DNA of 64,000 bases from DASUPK01 sp963801055. GTDB taxonomy: Bacteria > Actinomycetota > Thermoleophilia > Solirubrobacterales > 70-9. Positions within the stretch are counted from its first letter, which is position 1. The number at the start of each line of letters is the position of its first letter. Below the pieces are notes generated by a model. The model was not told the origin of the DNA. It worked only from the letters and a program-made list of their open reading frames with translations, and did no database searches. Shown here piece after piece: positions 41,084-49,701 of this stretch. The stretch is taken from NCBI GenBank assembly GCA_963801055.1, contig CAWDDE010000001.1:1-64000 (forward strand), given 5' to 3'. The position numbers and the translations under genes are program-made.

Positions 41084-42099
41084 CGACCAGCGCGCTCGCG
41101 GACCTGCGGCGTTCCGACGAGGAGCGCTTCGGTGCGAAGAGCGCGCTGCTCGGTGAGCTGATCGCCGGCGGGATCCCGGTGCCGCCCGGTTTCGCGATCT
41201 CGAGCGACGCCTATCTTGCGGCCGTCGAGGGACTCGAGCTCGAGGGCCGTACCCCGGATCAGTGCGCGCGGGCGATCCGGGAGCTGCCGGTGCCGGAGGA
41301 CCTTCGCGCCGAGATCGCCGAGCGCTACGAGGAGCTCGCCTCCGTGGCGGGCGAGCCGGAGCCGGCAGTCGCGGTCCGCTCCAGCGCGATCGGCGAGGAC
41401 TCCGAGGAAGCCACCTTCGCCGGCCAGCAGGAGACCTACCTCTGGGTGCGAGGCGCGGACGGCGTCAACGAGGCGGTGCGCAAGTGCTGGGCGAGTCTCT
41501 ACAGCGCCGAGGCCGTCACCTACCGCGCGGAGATGGCCGCCGAGCACGCGGTGCCGGCGATGGGGGTGACGGTGCAGCTGATGGTCGACGCCGCCGTCTC
41601 CGGCGTGATGTTCACCTCCAACCCGGTGAGCGGCGACCCGAGCACGATCGCCGTGAACGCGAGCTGGGGACTCGGCTTGGCCGTGGTCGGCGGCGAGGTG
41701 ACCCCCGACGAGTACCGGGTCAGCAAGGTGACCCGCGAGGTGCTCTCGCGCGCGATCGGCCCGAAGGAGGTCGAGTACGTGCCGGATCCCTCCGGGAGCG
41801 GCGCGGCGCGGAGCGAGGTCCCGCCCGACCGCCGCGAGGTCGCCTGCCTCGGCGATCAGCAACTCGCCGCCCTGGTGGAGGTGGGGCGGCGCGTGGAGGA
41901 TCACTTCGGCGCCCACCAGGACATCGAGTGGGCAATCGCGCGCGATCCGAGCGGGCCGGACGGGCTCGGTGAGCTCTTCATGCTCCAGGCCCGGCCGGTG
42001 ACCGTGAAGCCCGCGGAAATGGCCGAGCCGGACACCTCTCGCTCGGCGATGGACCGCGTCTGGGGCACCTTCGGGGCGACCGGGGCGGGGCGGCGATGA
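41080..42099 (+). CDS. Phenylphosphate-synthase beta-like ATP-grasp subunit (PEP/pyruvate-binding domain)
   Basis: This 339-residue protein consists of the N-terminal ATP-grasp domain of PEP synthase only. F-G-A-K-S-A-L-L-G-E-L, V-A-V-R-S-S-A-I-G-E-D, T-F-A-G-Q-Q-E-T-Y-L, A-V-S-G-V-M-F-T-S-N-P, N-A-S-W-G-L-G and D-I-E-W-A-I-A with L-Q-A-R-P-V-T are all present. It would autophosphorylate the swivelling His of the neighbouring subunit with ATP. Its length agrees with the beta subunit of phenylphosphate synthase. GTG start in a GTGA overlap, and ATGA overlap with the carboxyltransferase gene. Confidence 0.85.
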   Translation: MTTSALADLRRSDEERFGAKSALLGELIAGGIPVPPGFAISSDAYLAAVEGLELEGRTPDQCARAIRELPVPEDLRAEIAERYEELASVAGEPEPAVAVRSSAIGEDSEEATFAGQQETYLWVRGADGVNEAVRKCWASLYSAEAVTYRAEMAAEHAVPAMGVTVQLMVDAAVSGVMFTSNPVSGDPSTIAVNASWGLGLAVVGGEVTPDEYRVSKVTREVLSRAIGPKEVEYVPDPSGSGAARSEVPPDRREVACLGDQQLAALVEVGRRVEDHFGAHQDIEWAIARDPSGPDGLGELFMLQARPVTVKPAEMAEPDTSRSAMDRVWGTFGATGAGRR

Positions 42100-43469
42100 G
42101 CGGAACCGGCGAGCGGGTCGAGATCGTCGACACGACGACCCGGGACGGCAACCAGTGCCTCTGGAGCGCCACCGGCCTGACCACGCCCAACGTGCTCGAG
42201 ATCGCCCCCACGATGGACCGCGTCGGCTTCCACGCGCTCGACTTCACCTCGAGCACCCACATGGCGGTCTCGGTCCGGTTCCACAAGGAGGACCCGTGGG
42301 AGCGGATCCGGCTGGTGAGCGAGGCGATGCCCGAAACGCCGCTCAACCTGATCACCACCGGGATGCGGTTCATCTCCTGGGTGCCCGCCGGCGAGGACGT
42401 GATACGGCTCGTCTTCCGCTGCACCGTCCGCAACGGGATTCGCCGCTTTCAGATCGCGGAGCCCTCGAACGACCCGGAGGCGCTGCTCCGGCTGGCCAGG
42501 ATGGCGCACGAGGAGGGCGTGGAGGAGGTCGTGATCGGACTCACCTACTCGATCAGCCCGGTGCACACCCACGAGTACTACCTGGAGCGCGCCCGGGCCG
42601 TGGCCGCCTCCGAACACCTGGATCGCCTCTACCTGAAGGATCCCGGCGGCCTGCTCACGCCCGACGCGGTGCGCGAGTTGATCCCGGGGTTCATCGAGGC
42701 TGTCGCCCCCCGCCCCGTCGAGCTGCACAGCCACTGCACGATCAGCCTGGCCCCTCTGGCCTACATGGAGGGCCTGAAGTCCGGTGCCCGCACGCTGCAT
42801 ACCGCCGTGGCTCCGGTTGCCAACGGGACCTCGAACCCGTCGTGCGAGACCACGCTGCACAATCTCGAGGCGGAGGGCTACTCGCACGACCTCGACATCG
42901 AGGCCCTGGCGGAGGTCTCGAATCATTTCCGGGAGCTGGCGGAGAGGAAGGAACTGCCGCTCGGGGCGCCGGTCGAGTACGACGCCGCCTACTACCACCA
43001 CCAGATGCCGGGCGGGATGGTCACCACGACCAAACGACACCTGGCGGAGATCGGCAAGCCCGAGCTCTTCGACGCCACGCTCGAGGAGGTGACCCGGGTC
43101 CGGGCCGAGATGGGCTACCCGATCATGGTCACGCCGGTCTCTCAGTTCGTCGCCACCCAGGCGGTGATGAACGTCATCTACGAGGAGCGCTGGAGCCGGG
43201 TCTCGAACGAGATGGTCCGCTACTTCCACGGCCACTTCTTCGAGCCGGCCGCACCCGTCGACCCGGAGATCAGGGACAAGGTGCTCTCGCGCCCGCGCGC
43301 CGACGAGCTCGGCAAGCTCGAGCCGATCAGTCTGGAGGGAGCCCGCGAGCGCTTCGGCGAGGGGATCTCCGACGAGGAGCTGCTCCTTCGCCTGACCATG
43401 CCCGCCGAGCAGGTCGACGCGATGGTCGCGGAGAGGCGGGTGCCGCGCAGTGAGCGATGCGTACTAGGA
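42096..43469 (+). CDS. PYC/oxaloacetate-decarboxylase-type carboxyltransferase subunit
   Basis: About 458 residues form the HMGL-like TIM barrel and the following domain of biotin-dependent carboxyltransferases. D-T-T-T-R-D-G-N-Q starts the barrel with a metal ligand. L-Y-L-K-D-P-G-G-L-L holds the lysine that is carbamylated in the family, E-L-H-S-H-C-T has the metal His pair, and Y-H-H-Q-M-P-G-G-M follows. It would carboxylate an acceptor with carboxybiotin. Biotin carboxylase and carrier genes are not in the operon. No stop separates it from the HAD phosphatase: the frame runs on to 44117. A GTG with AGGAG at 43470 suggests the phosphatase begins there. Next to a dikinase, this recalls the hydroxyphenylethanone (Hpe/Acv) pathway. 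Confidence 0.75.
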
Positions 43470-44285
43470 GTGCCGGCGGTGAGGCTCGACGACGTCAAGG
43501 GGTTCGTCTTCGACATCGACGGATCCCTGGTCCACCGCCGGCACCGACTTCCGCTCGGAGCCGCTGCCGGGAGCGTCGAGGTGCTGGAGGCGATCCGCCG
43601 CTCGGGGCGACCTCTCGTCCTCTTCACCAACGGCAGCCACCTGGATCCCGAGACCTTCGCCGCGGGTCTCCGCGAAGACGGCCTCCCGGTCGCCGACGAC
43701 GAGCTGCTCACGCCGGTCGTCAGCGCGACCACCTACCTCGCCCAGCACCACCCGGGCCGCCCGGTGATGGTCTTCGGCTCCGATGAGATCAAGCGCCGCA
43801 TGGAGCGGGACGGCGTCCCGCTGATCGACACCGACGAGGCCGAGGCCGTCTTCGTCGCCCACGTCCCGCAGGTCGACATGGACGAGCTGGAGACCGCCGC
43901 CCGGGCGGTGATGAAGGGCGCGCCTCTGCTGACCGCGAACTACGGCCCAGGCTACTGGGGAGCAAATGGCCTGATCTTCAGCCGCGGCGCGATGACCGCG
44001 GCGGCGATCGCAAAGGTGACCGAGGTCGGAGCCGATCGTGGTCGGCAAGCCATCGCGAGGTCGCGGTGGAGGCGACCAGCGAGCGGCTCGGCGTGCCGCC
44101 CGAGCGGCACGCCGTGATCGGCGACGACATCGACATGGACATCGCGCTGGGCCACCTGGGCGGCTCGCGCACGATCCTGGTCCGCAGCGGCATGAGCGGC
44201 AAGCTCGACCTCGACGGGAGTCCCGACGAGCGCCGTCCGGACGCGGTGATCGACGGGCGTCGAGGAGATGCTGCCCTGGCTGTGA
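43470..44285 (+). pseudogene. NagD-like HAD phosphatase, frame-disrupted
   Basis: The protein reads F-V-F-D-I-D-G-S-L (HAD motif I), L-F-T-N-G-S-H (motif II) and then continues in other frames to V-V-G-K-P-S (motif III Lys region), H-A-V-I-G-D-D-I-D-M-D-I (motif IV) and a normal C-terminus ending L-P-W-L at 44285. Extra single bases near 44025, 44052 and 44258 shift the frame 0-1-2-0. Each is next to a G/C run, and sequence is conserved on both sides of each, so sequencing error is likely. NagD/4-nitrophenylphosphatase-type enzymes remove phosphate from small or aryl phosphates. That suits a final dephosphorylation step after the dikinase and carboxylase. Confidence 0.6.
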
Positions 44286-45708
44286 GCGCAACGGACCCGG
44301 CCGACCTCGGCGTCGGCGAGCGCCGTCTCGCTGCTCGCCGCAGGCTCAGCTCTCCTCGCTCGAGCTGGTCGAGGCCTGCCTGCGCCGGATCGCGCGAGAG
44401 CGACGGGACGCACAGCCACGACGGCGACCCGGCTCGATCAACGCCTGGGTGCGTGTCTACGAGGAGGATGCGATCGCGGCGGCGAAGCGCGCGGACGAGG
44501 TCAGGGCCGACGAGCGCCCGCCACTGCACGGGGTGCCGCTGGGCTTGAAGGACGTCTACGGGGTGGCTGGCAAGCCGGTGACCGCCTCCAGCCGCGCCTT
44601 CGAGGATGTCCCCGATCGGGACAGCGAGGTTTGGGCGAGATTGAGGGCGGGGGGCATGATTCTGCTGGGGCACCTCCACACACACGAGTTCACGGTCGGC
44701 GGCACCACCGACCAGGTTGGCAACCCCTGGGCGCTCGATCGGACGGCGGGGGGCTCGAGCGGAGGATCGGCGGCTGCGCTGGCCGCCCGGATGACGCCCG
44801 CGGCGACCGGAACGGACACGGCCGGCTCCCTTCGCATCCCCTCCGCGATGTGCGGGACCTCCACGATCAAGCCGACGTACGGGACGACCTCATTCCGGGG
44901 AGCTGTCCCGCTGGCGCCGAGCTTCGACCACGCGGGGCCGATGGCACGGACGCTCGGCGACTGCGCCGCGCTGCTCGCGCCGATCACCAGGCGATCGGGA
45001 CCGAGCGGCGGCCGAGACGGCCTGAGGGGAAGCGGCCTGCCGTCTCGCCGCGACTCTCGCTGGTCAGCCTCGACGAGGACGTCGCCGCTGGGTTCGACTC
45101 CGCGCTGGAGGCCTGCCGGTCGCTTGGCGCCGAGCTCGTCGACGGCCCGCCGCCGGCGGCGGAGCTCGAGATCGGCCGCCGACTATCTCGACATCCTGTA
45201 CGCCGAGCTCGCCGCCTGGCACCGACGCCTCGCCGACCGCCGCGATCTCTACCGGGCCGCGCTCCGCGAGTGGGTCGAGCAGGGAGAGGGGAGAGGCACC
45301 TCGGCGATCGACTACGCGGCGGCGCAGGATCGCAGCGCCGCGAGGACACGGCTGGCCTGGCGCGACTGGTTCGCGGAGCACGGCGTCACGGCCGTGATCG
45401 AGCCCACGGTGCCCGTCGTCGCCTGGGCTGCGCGGCGACGGATACGACTGCGCTGGGGTAGCGACGCGGAGCTGATCTCGCTGACCCACTACTGGAATTG
45501 GACCGGCTTTCCCGTCGCCGCCCTGCCGGCCGGCGTCGGCTCGCACAGCGGCCTGCCGGTCGGCGCCTCCCTCATCGGCGCCCCGGGGTCCGACTGGGAG
45601 CTGCTCGGCCTCGGCATCGCGCTCCAGGCGGAGCTCGGGGTGCCCGGACCGCCGGTGCCGGCCCCGGCGCATGCGGAGCGAGCCGAGGCGTGGCAGGCCG
45701 GTGGCTGA
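44282..45708 (+). pseudogene. Amidase signature family protein, frame-disrupted
   Basis: About 475 codons encode an amidase signature enzyme. The start is GTG in a GTGA overlap (V-S-A-T-D-P-A-D-L). It has L-S-S-L-E-L-V-E-A-C-L, G-V-P-L-G-L-K-D-V-Y with the catalytic Lys, T-A-G-G-S-S-G-G-S-A-A-A-L with the cis-Ser, and G-T-D-T-A-G-S-L-R-I-P-S with the nucleophile Ser. The frame changes near 44340, 45015 and 45175. The middle segment L-V-S-L-D-E-D-V-A-A-G-F lies in a different frame from its flanks. All catalytic residues survive, so the gene may be intact in life. It would hydrolyse an amide or ester; the substrate is unknown. Confidence 0.65.
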
Positions 45709-47242
45709 CTTCGAGCCCGACGTGATCGTCGTCGGAAGCGGCTCGGCCGGAGCCGCCGCCGCTCGGCGATTGGTGGACCGGGACCTCAGGATGCTCCTCC
45801 TCGAGGCGGGCGGACGCGACACGAACCCGGCGATCCACGATCCCACCCGGGCGCACGAGCTCTGGTTTGCGGAGGAGGACTGGGCCTACCGGACTGTCCC
45901 GCAGAAGTATGCGGCCGACCGGAGGCTGCACTGGCCGCGGGGAAAGGTGCTCGGCGGATCGAGCAGCCTCAACGGGATGATCTGGGTCCGTGGCACCCGG
46001 GCGGACTGGGACGGCTGGGCCGAGCTCGGCTGCGAGGGCTGGTCCTGGGACGACGTCCTGCCGGTGTTCCGCCGGATCGAGGACTTCGACGGCGGCGCTT
46101 CCGAGCTGCACGGGGAGGGCGGGCCCGTCCGAGTGATCTCCGACTACGAGCCGGCACCGATCCAGAAGGCGATTGTCGCCGCCGCGCAGGAGATCGACAT
46201 CCCGTTCAACCCGGACCACAACGGCCCCGAGATCGAGGGTGTCTCCTACATGCAGTTCTCGATCAGGGACGGCGTGCGGCAGAGCACAGCCACGGCCTAC
46301 CTGAAGCCCCTCGCCGATGACGAGAGTCTGCGCGTCATCACCGGCGCGCATGCCCGCAGGCTGCTCCTCGAAGGCGGTCGCTGTACGGGGGTCGAGTGGG
46401 TCACCGATGACGGCCGGATCGAGAGCGCGGTTGCCTCCACCGAGGTGATCGTCTCCTGCGGCACGATCGAGTCGCCGCCGCTGCTGATGCGCTCCGGGAT
46501 CGGGCCGGCGGACCACCTGCACGAGATCGGGATCGACGTTGTCATAGACCTGCCCGGCGTGGGCGGAAACCTCCACGATCACCTGCTCTCGCCGGTGATC
46601 TTCAGCGCGGAGCGGGAGATCGGCCCGCCGACCCACGGGCTCTTCGCCGCCCAGAGCCACCTCTGGGCCCGCGGCCGACCCGGCCTCCCAGGACCGGACA
46701 TTCAGCCGATCCACTTCATGGTCCCGCTGTACGAGGAGTGGATGGAGGGGCCCGAGAACGGCTTCTCGCTGATGGCCGGGATGATTCGCCCCGAGAGCCG
46801 CGGGTCGATTCGCCTCTCCGGGCCGGAGCTCGACGATGAGCTGGCGATCGACCCCCAGATCCTCTCCGAGCCCGCCGACATGGCGAGCTTCGAGGCCGCC
46901 GTCGCCCTCTGCCGGCGGATGGGCGCGGCGCCGGCGCTCCAGGAGTGGGGGGCGGGCGAGCTCTACCCCGGTCCGGAGGTCACGTCCCAGAAGGAGCTGC
47001 GCGACTGGGTCCGCCGCTCGGCGATCACCTACCACCACCAGGTCGGCACCTGCAGGATGGGGATCGACGACGACGCCGTGGTCGACCCCCGGCTGCGCGT
47101 GCGCGGGATCGATGGACTCCGTGTCGCCGACGCCTCGGTCATGCCGGTCGTCACCTCGGGGAACACGAATGCCCCCTCGGTCCTGATCGGCGAGCGGGTG
47201 GCCGAGTTCGTGGTCGCGGACCGAGGAGCGGCGGCCGCGTAA
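45701..47242 (+). CDS. GMC family FAD-dependent oxidoreductase (choline dehydrogenase-like)
   Basis: This 513-residue flavoprotein has D-V-I-V-V-G-S-G-S-A-G for FAD, P-R-G-K-V-L-G-G-S-S-S-L-N-G-M-I and S-C-G-T-I-E-S-P-P-L-L-M-R-S-G-I-G. The C-terminal active site has His in Y-H-H-Q-V-G-T-C-R-M-G and Asn in S-G-N-T-N-A-P-S, the common His/Asn pair. It oxidises an alcohol to an aldehyde or ketone. The GTG at 45701 overlaps the amidase stop; an ATG ten codons upstream is possible. It is last in the peroxiredoxin-dikinase operon. Confidence 0.88.
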   Translation: MADFEPDVIVVGSGSAGAAAARRLVDRDLRMLLLEAGGRDTNPAIHDPTRAHELWFAEEDWAYRTVPQKYAADRRLHWPRGKVLGGSSSLNGMIWVRGTRADWDGWAELGCEGWSWDDVLPVFRRIEDFDGGASELHGEGGPVRVISDYEPAPIQKAIVAAAQEIDIPFNPDHNGPEIEGVSYMQFSIRDGVRQSTATAYLKPLADDESLRVITGAHARRLLLEGGRCTGVEWVTDDGRIESAVASTEVIVSCGTIESPPLLMRSGIGPADHLHEIGIDVVIDLPGVGGNLHDHLLSPVIFSAEREIGPPTHGLFAAQSHLWARGRPGLPGPDIQPIHFMVPLYEEWMEGPENGFSLMAGMIRPESRGSIRLSGPELDDELAIDPQILSEPADMASFEAAVALCRRMGAAPALQEWGAGELYPGPEVTSQKELRDWVRRSAITYHHQVGTCRMGIDDDAVVDPRLRVRGIDGLRVADASVMPVVTSGNTNAPSVLIGERVAEFVVADRGAAAA

Positions 47243-47329
47243 GCAGCGGCCTCGACGCGCTGGTGATCCACGAGCTGGGGTGCGATCGGGCCCCCGTTGG
47301 AGCGGCGTTCGAGCCGGCGCCGTAGGGCC

Positions 47330-48052
47330 TCAGCGCATCAGCCGCCCGCCGTTGACCAGCAGGGTCTGGCCGGTCACGAATCCGCTCTCCTCGGAGAGGA
47401 GGAAGGCGATCGCGCCGAGCAGGTCGCCCGTCTCGCCGATCCTGCCGAGGGGCGTCGCGCTGGGGTCATAGCCGCCGGGCGCGAGGCTGCGGGACCCCTC
47501 GGTCGGGACGTAACCGGGGGCGACGGCGTTCACCCGAATTCCCTCGTCGCCGAGCTCGCGGGCCAGAGCGCGGGTGAGCGAGACCAGGGCGCCCTTGGAG
47601 GAGACATAGTGCGCGAGGCCAGGGGAGCCGGTGAAGGCCACCTCGGAGGCGAGGTTCACGATCGCGCCGCCGTCCGACTCCCGCAGCAGCGGGAGGACCG
47701 CCCGCGAGCAGAGCCAGGGCCCGCGGACGTTCACCGCGAGCACGCGGTCCCACTCGTCGACGGGTATCTCCCAGAAGGGCCGCCGCTCCAGATCCACGAC
47801 GGCCGCGTTGTTGACCAGGGCGTCGAGCCCTCCGAGCTCCGCTCGGGCGGCATCCGCCAGCTCCTCCACGTCGGATTGCGAACTGACGTCCGCCTGGACG
47901 AGCTCGACTCCCGCACGCCGCAGCTCCTCGGAGCTCTCAGAGAGGTCGGCCCCCACCACCCGGGCGCCCTCGCCCGCCAGATGAAGCGCAAGCTCTAGCC
48001 CGAGCCCCCGGGCGGCGCCGGTGACCAAGACACGCCCGCCTTCCAGCTTCAT
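47330..48052 (-). CDS. SDR family oxidoreductase
   Basis: This 240-residue classical SDR has V-T-G-A-A-R-G-L-G-L-E, A-D-V-S-S-Q after beta 3, N-N-A-A-V, N-L-A-S-E-V with the catalytic Ser, H-Y-V-S-S-K-G-A-L with Tyr/Lys, V-A-P-G-Y-V and G-Q-T-L-L-V-N-G-G. It probably oxidises or reduces a secondary alcohol or ketone. The ATGA overlap with the upstream phytoene-desaturase-like gene places it last in a three-gene minus-strand operon. It converges with the GMC gene; the 87-bp gap shows no clear terminator. Confidence 0.87.
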   Translation of the reverse strand: MKLEGGRVLVTGAARGLGLELALHLAGEGARVVGADLSESSEELRRAGVELVQADVSSQSDVEELADAARAELGGLDALVNNAAVVDLERRPFWEIPVDEWDRVLAVNVRGPWLCSRAVLPLLRESDGGAIVNLASEVAFTGSPGLAHYVSSKGALVSLTRALARELGDEGIRVNAVAPGYVPTEGSRSLAPGGYDPSATPLGRIGETGDLLGAIAFLLSEESGFVTGQTLLVNGGRLMR

Positions 48053-49701
48053 CGGGCGGCGAGCGCCGGTGCCTCGATCGCGAGATCGCGCGCGATCTCC
48101 TGGAAGCAGTTCCAGCTCGAGCCGCGGCCGATGCCGGGCCCGGAATGAAGGTTGGCCGAGCAGTTGTAGACGTTGTCGAGGAGCAGCCGGTAAGAGTTTG
48201 CGCCTGCGATCGGCCGAAAGCGCCCGAGCTGCGATGCGATCGTGCTGCCGGCCGAGTAGCCGCCCTCGGCCATGTCCGGACGCTTCCGCTCGATGTCGTC
48301 TGGCCCATATACGCGCGCGGCAACCACGTTGTCTCGCGTCATGTTGGGTGCGTAGCGCTCCCACTCGCCGAGCAGGTTGTCCATGAAGCGCTCCTTGACC
48401 CCTCGCCAGGCCGAGTCCGAGAAGAGCCGCCGCGGCGCCGCGAACTCCTCGACCCCGACGATGTGGCTGCCGGCGGGGGCGCGCGTCTCGTCCCAGATGC
48501 TGTCCACCGAGCAGAGCACGTACGGCCGGCGGGCGAACCCCTCGGTGAAGATCTCCGGCTGGTAGCGCAGGGTGAGATAGTCGATGTCCTTCGGACCCCA
48601 GTAGAGGCGCGGCTGCTCGCCGACGCCGGGATTGCCCGCCTCGGCGGCGTAGCGCGGCGGTTCGTGGATGGCGAGATTGGCCCAGAGCAGCTGACCGCGG
48701 TCGTAGTGGATATTCCCGATCCGCCTGGCGAAGCCCGCGTCGACGTCCAGGTCGCGCAACAGGTGCAGGACCGTCTGGGGCAGGCCGAGGTCACTGACCA
48801 CCAGCTCGGCGTCGATCCGGGATCCGTCCGCCAGCTCGACTCCCGCCGCCCGGTCACCCTCGACGAGGATGCGGTCCACCTCGGCCGAGCTCACGTACTC
48901 CACTCCCATCTTCCGGCCGGCGGAGATCAGGGCGTCGGTGATCGCCTGGCTGCCGCCCACCGCGATCGCCGCCGGCTCGAACGAGAGGGCGAGGGGCAGG
49001 ACGTGGATCAGCCCCTGGAGCCCCGGGACGTCGTCCGGGTAGCAGCCCGTCGAGGTCGTCGCGGCTCGCATGAAAAGGATGCGCATCTCGGTGCTCTCGA
49101 AGAAGTCGAATGCCAGCTGTCGCAGGGTCATCAGCTGGTGCACGGGCTCGATCCGGCTGCCGGAGACCTCGAGCAGCTCCTCGAGGGGATCTGGCGTGCC
49201 CCACGGCGACGGCGGGCTGAAGCGATGCCGGCGGAAGGCCCGCTTCCAGTGCTGCTCGTACGCCCCGAGCAACGACATGTAGGTGTCGGCGTCGCGGGGT
49301 GAGACCTCCGCGATCTGCTCGAAGGTCCGCCGGATGTTCTCCTCGGAGCGCTCCTGCCTCCCGGTGGACGCATCGACCACGCGGGAGGCGGAGTAGCCGA
49401 TGAACGACGAGCCGTCGTCGAAGATCATCCCCTCGTTCTGCTCGGGGAAGACGTAGCGGAGTCCCTCCGCAGCGAGGTCGAAGTCACGGTAGGCCGGGTG
49501 CCCGTAGAAGCGGGTCCAGTGGCTGCAGTGGTTCATCAGGTACCCGGGCGCGGGGCCTTCGCTGGTACACGCCCCGCCGCCGAAGTGCGGCGTCCTCTCC
49601 AGCACGCAAACGCTTTGCCCCGCCCGGGCGAGGTAGCAGGCGATGATCGTCGCGTGGTGCCCGCCGCCCGCGACGACGGCGTCATAGCGCGCGTCGCTCA
49701 A
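48049..49701 (-). CDS. Phytoene-desaturase-like FAD-dependent oxidoreductase
   Basis: This 550-residue flavoprotein belongs to the CrtI/PYROXD2-like amine-oxidase group. The N-terminal dinucleotide motif is V-V-A-G-G-G-H-H-A-T, then V-L-E-R-T-P-H-F-G-G-G-A, V-G-G-S-Q-A-I-T-D-A-L and a C-terminal G-P-G-I-G-R-G-S. No carotenoid genes are near, so a role on a hydrophobic or aromatic-derived substrate is more plausible. TTG start in a TTGA overlap with the second dikinase-like gene, which couples the two tightly. Confidence 0.8.
   Translation of the reverse strand: MSDARYDAVVAGGGHHATIIACYLARAGQSVCVLERTPHFGGGACTSEGPAPGYLMNHCSHWTRFYGHPAYRDFDLAAEGLRYVFPEQNEGMIFDDGSSFIGYSASRVVDASTGRQERSEENIRRTFEQIAEVSPRDADTYMSLLGAYEQHWKRAFRRHRFSPPSPWGTPDPLEELLEVSGSRIEPVHQLMTLRQLAFDFFESTEMRILFMRAATTSTGCYPDDVPGLQGLIHVLPLALSFEPAAIAVGGSQAITDALISAGRKMGVEYVSSAEVDRILVEGDRAAGVELADGSRIDAELVVSDLGLPQTVLHLLRDLDVDAGFARRIGNIHYDRGQLLWANLAIHEPPRYAAEAGNPGVGEQPRLYWGPKDIDYLTLRYQPEIFTEGFARRPYVLCSVDSIWDETRAPAGSHIVGVEEFAAPRRLFSDSAWRGVKERFMDNLLGEWERYAPNMTRDNVVAARVYGPDDIERKRPDMAEGGYSAGSTIASQLGRFRPIAGANSYRLLLDNVYNCSANLHSGPGIGRGSSWNCFQEIARDLAIEAPALAAR

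Noticed and set aside
48049..49701. Carotenoid biosynthesis (phytoene desaturase) locus
   Set aside because: No phytoene synthase or other carotenoid gene is nearby, and the gene is coupled to a dikinase-like gene and an SDR.
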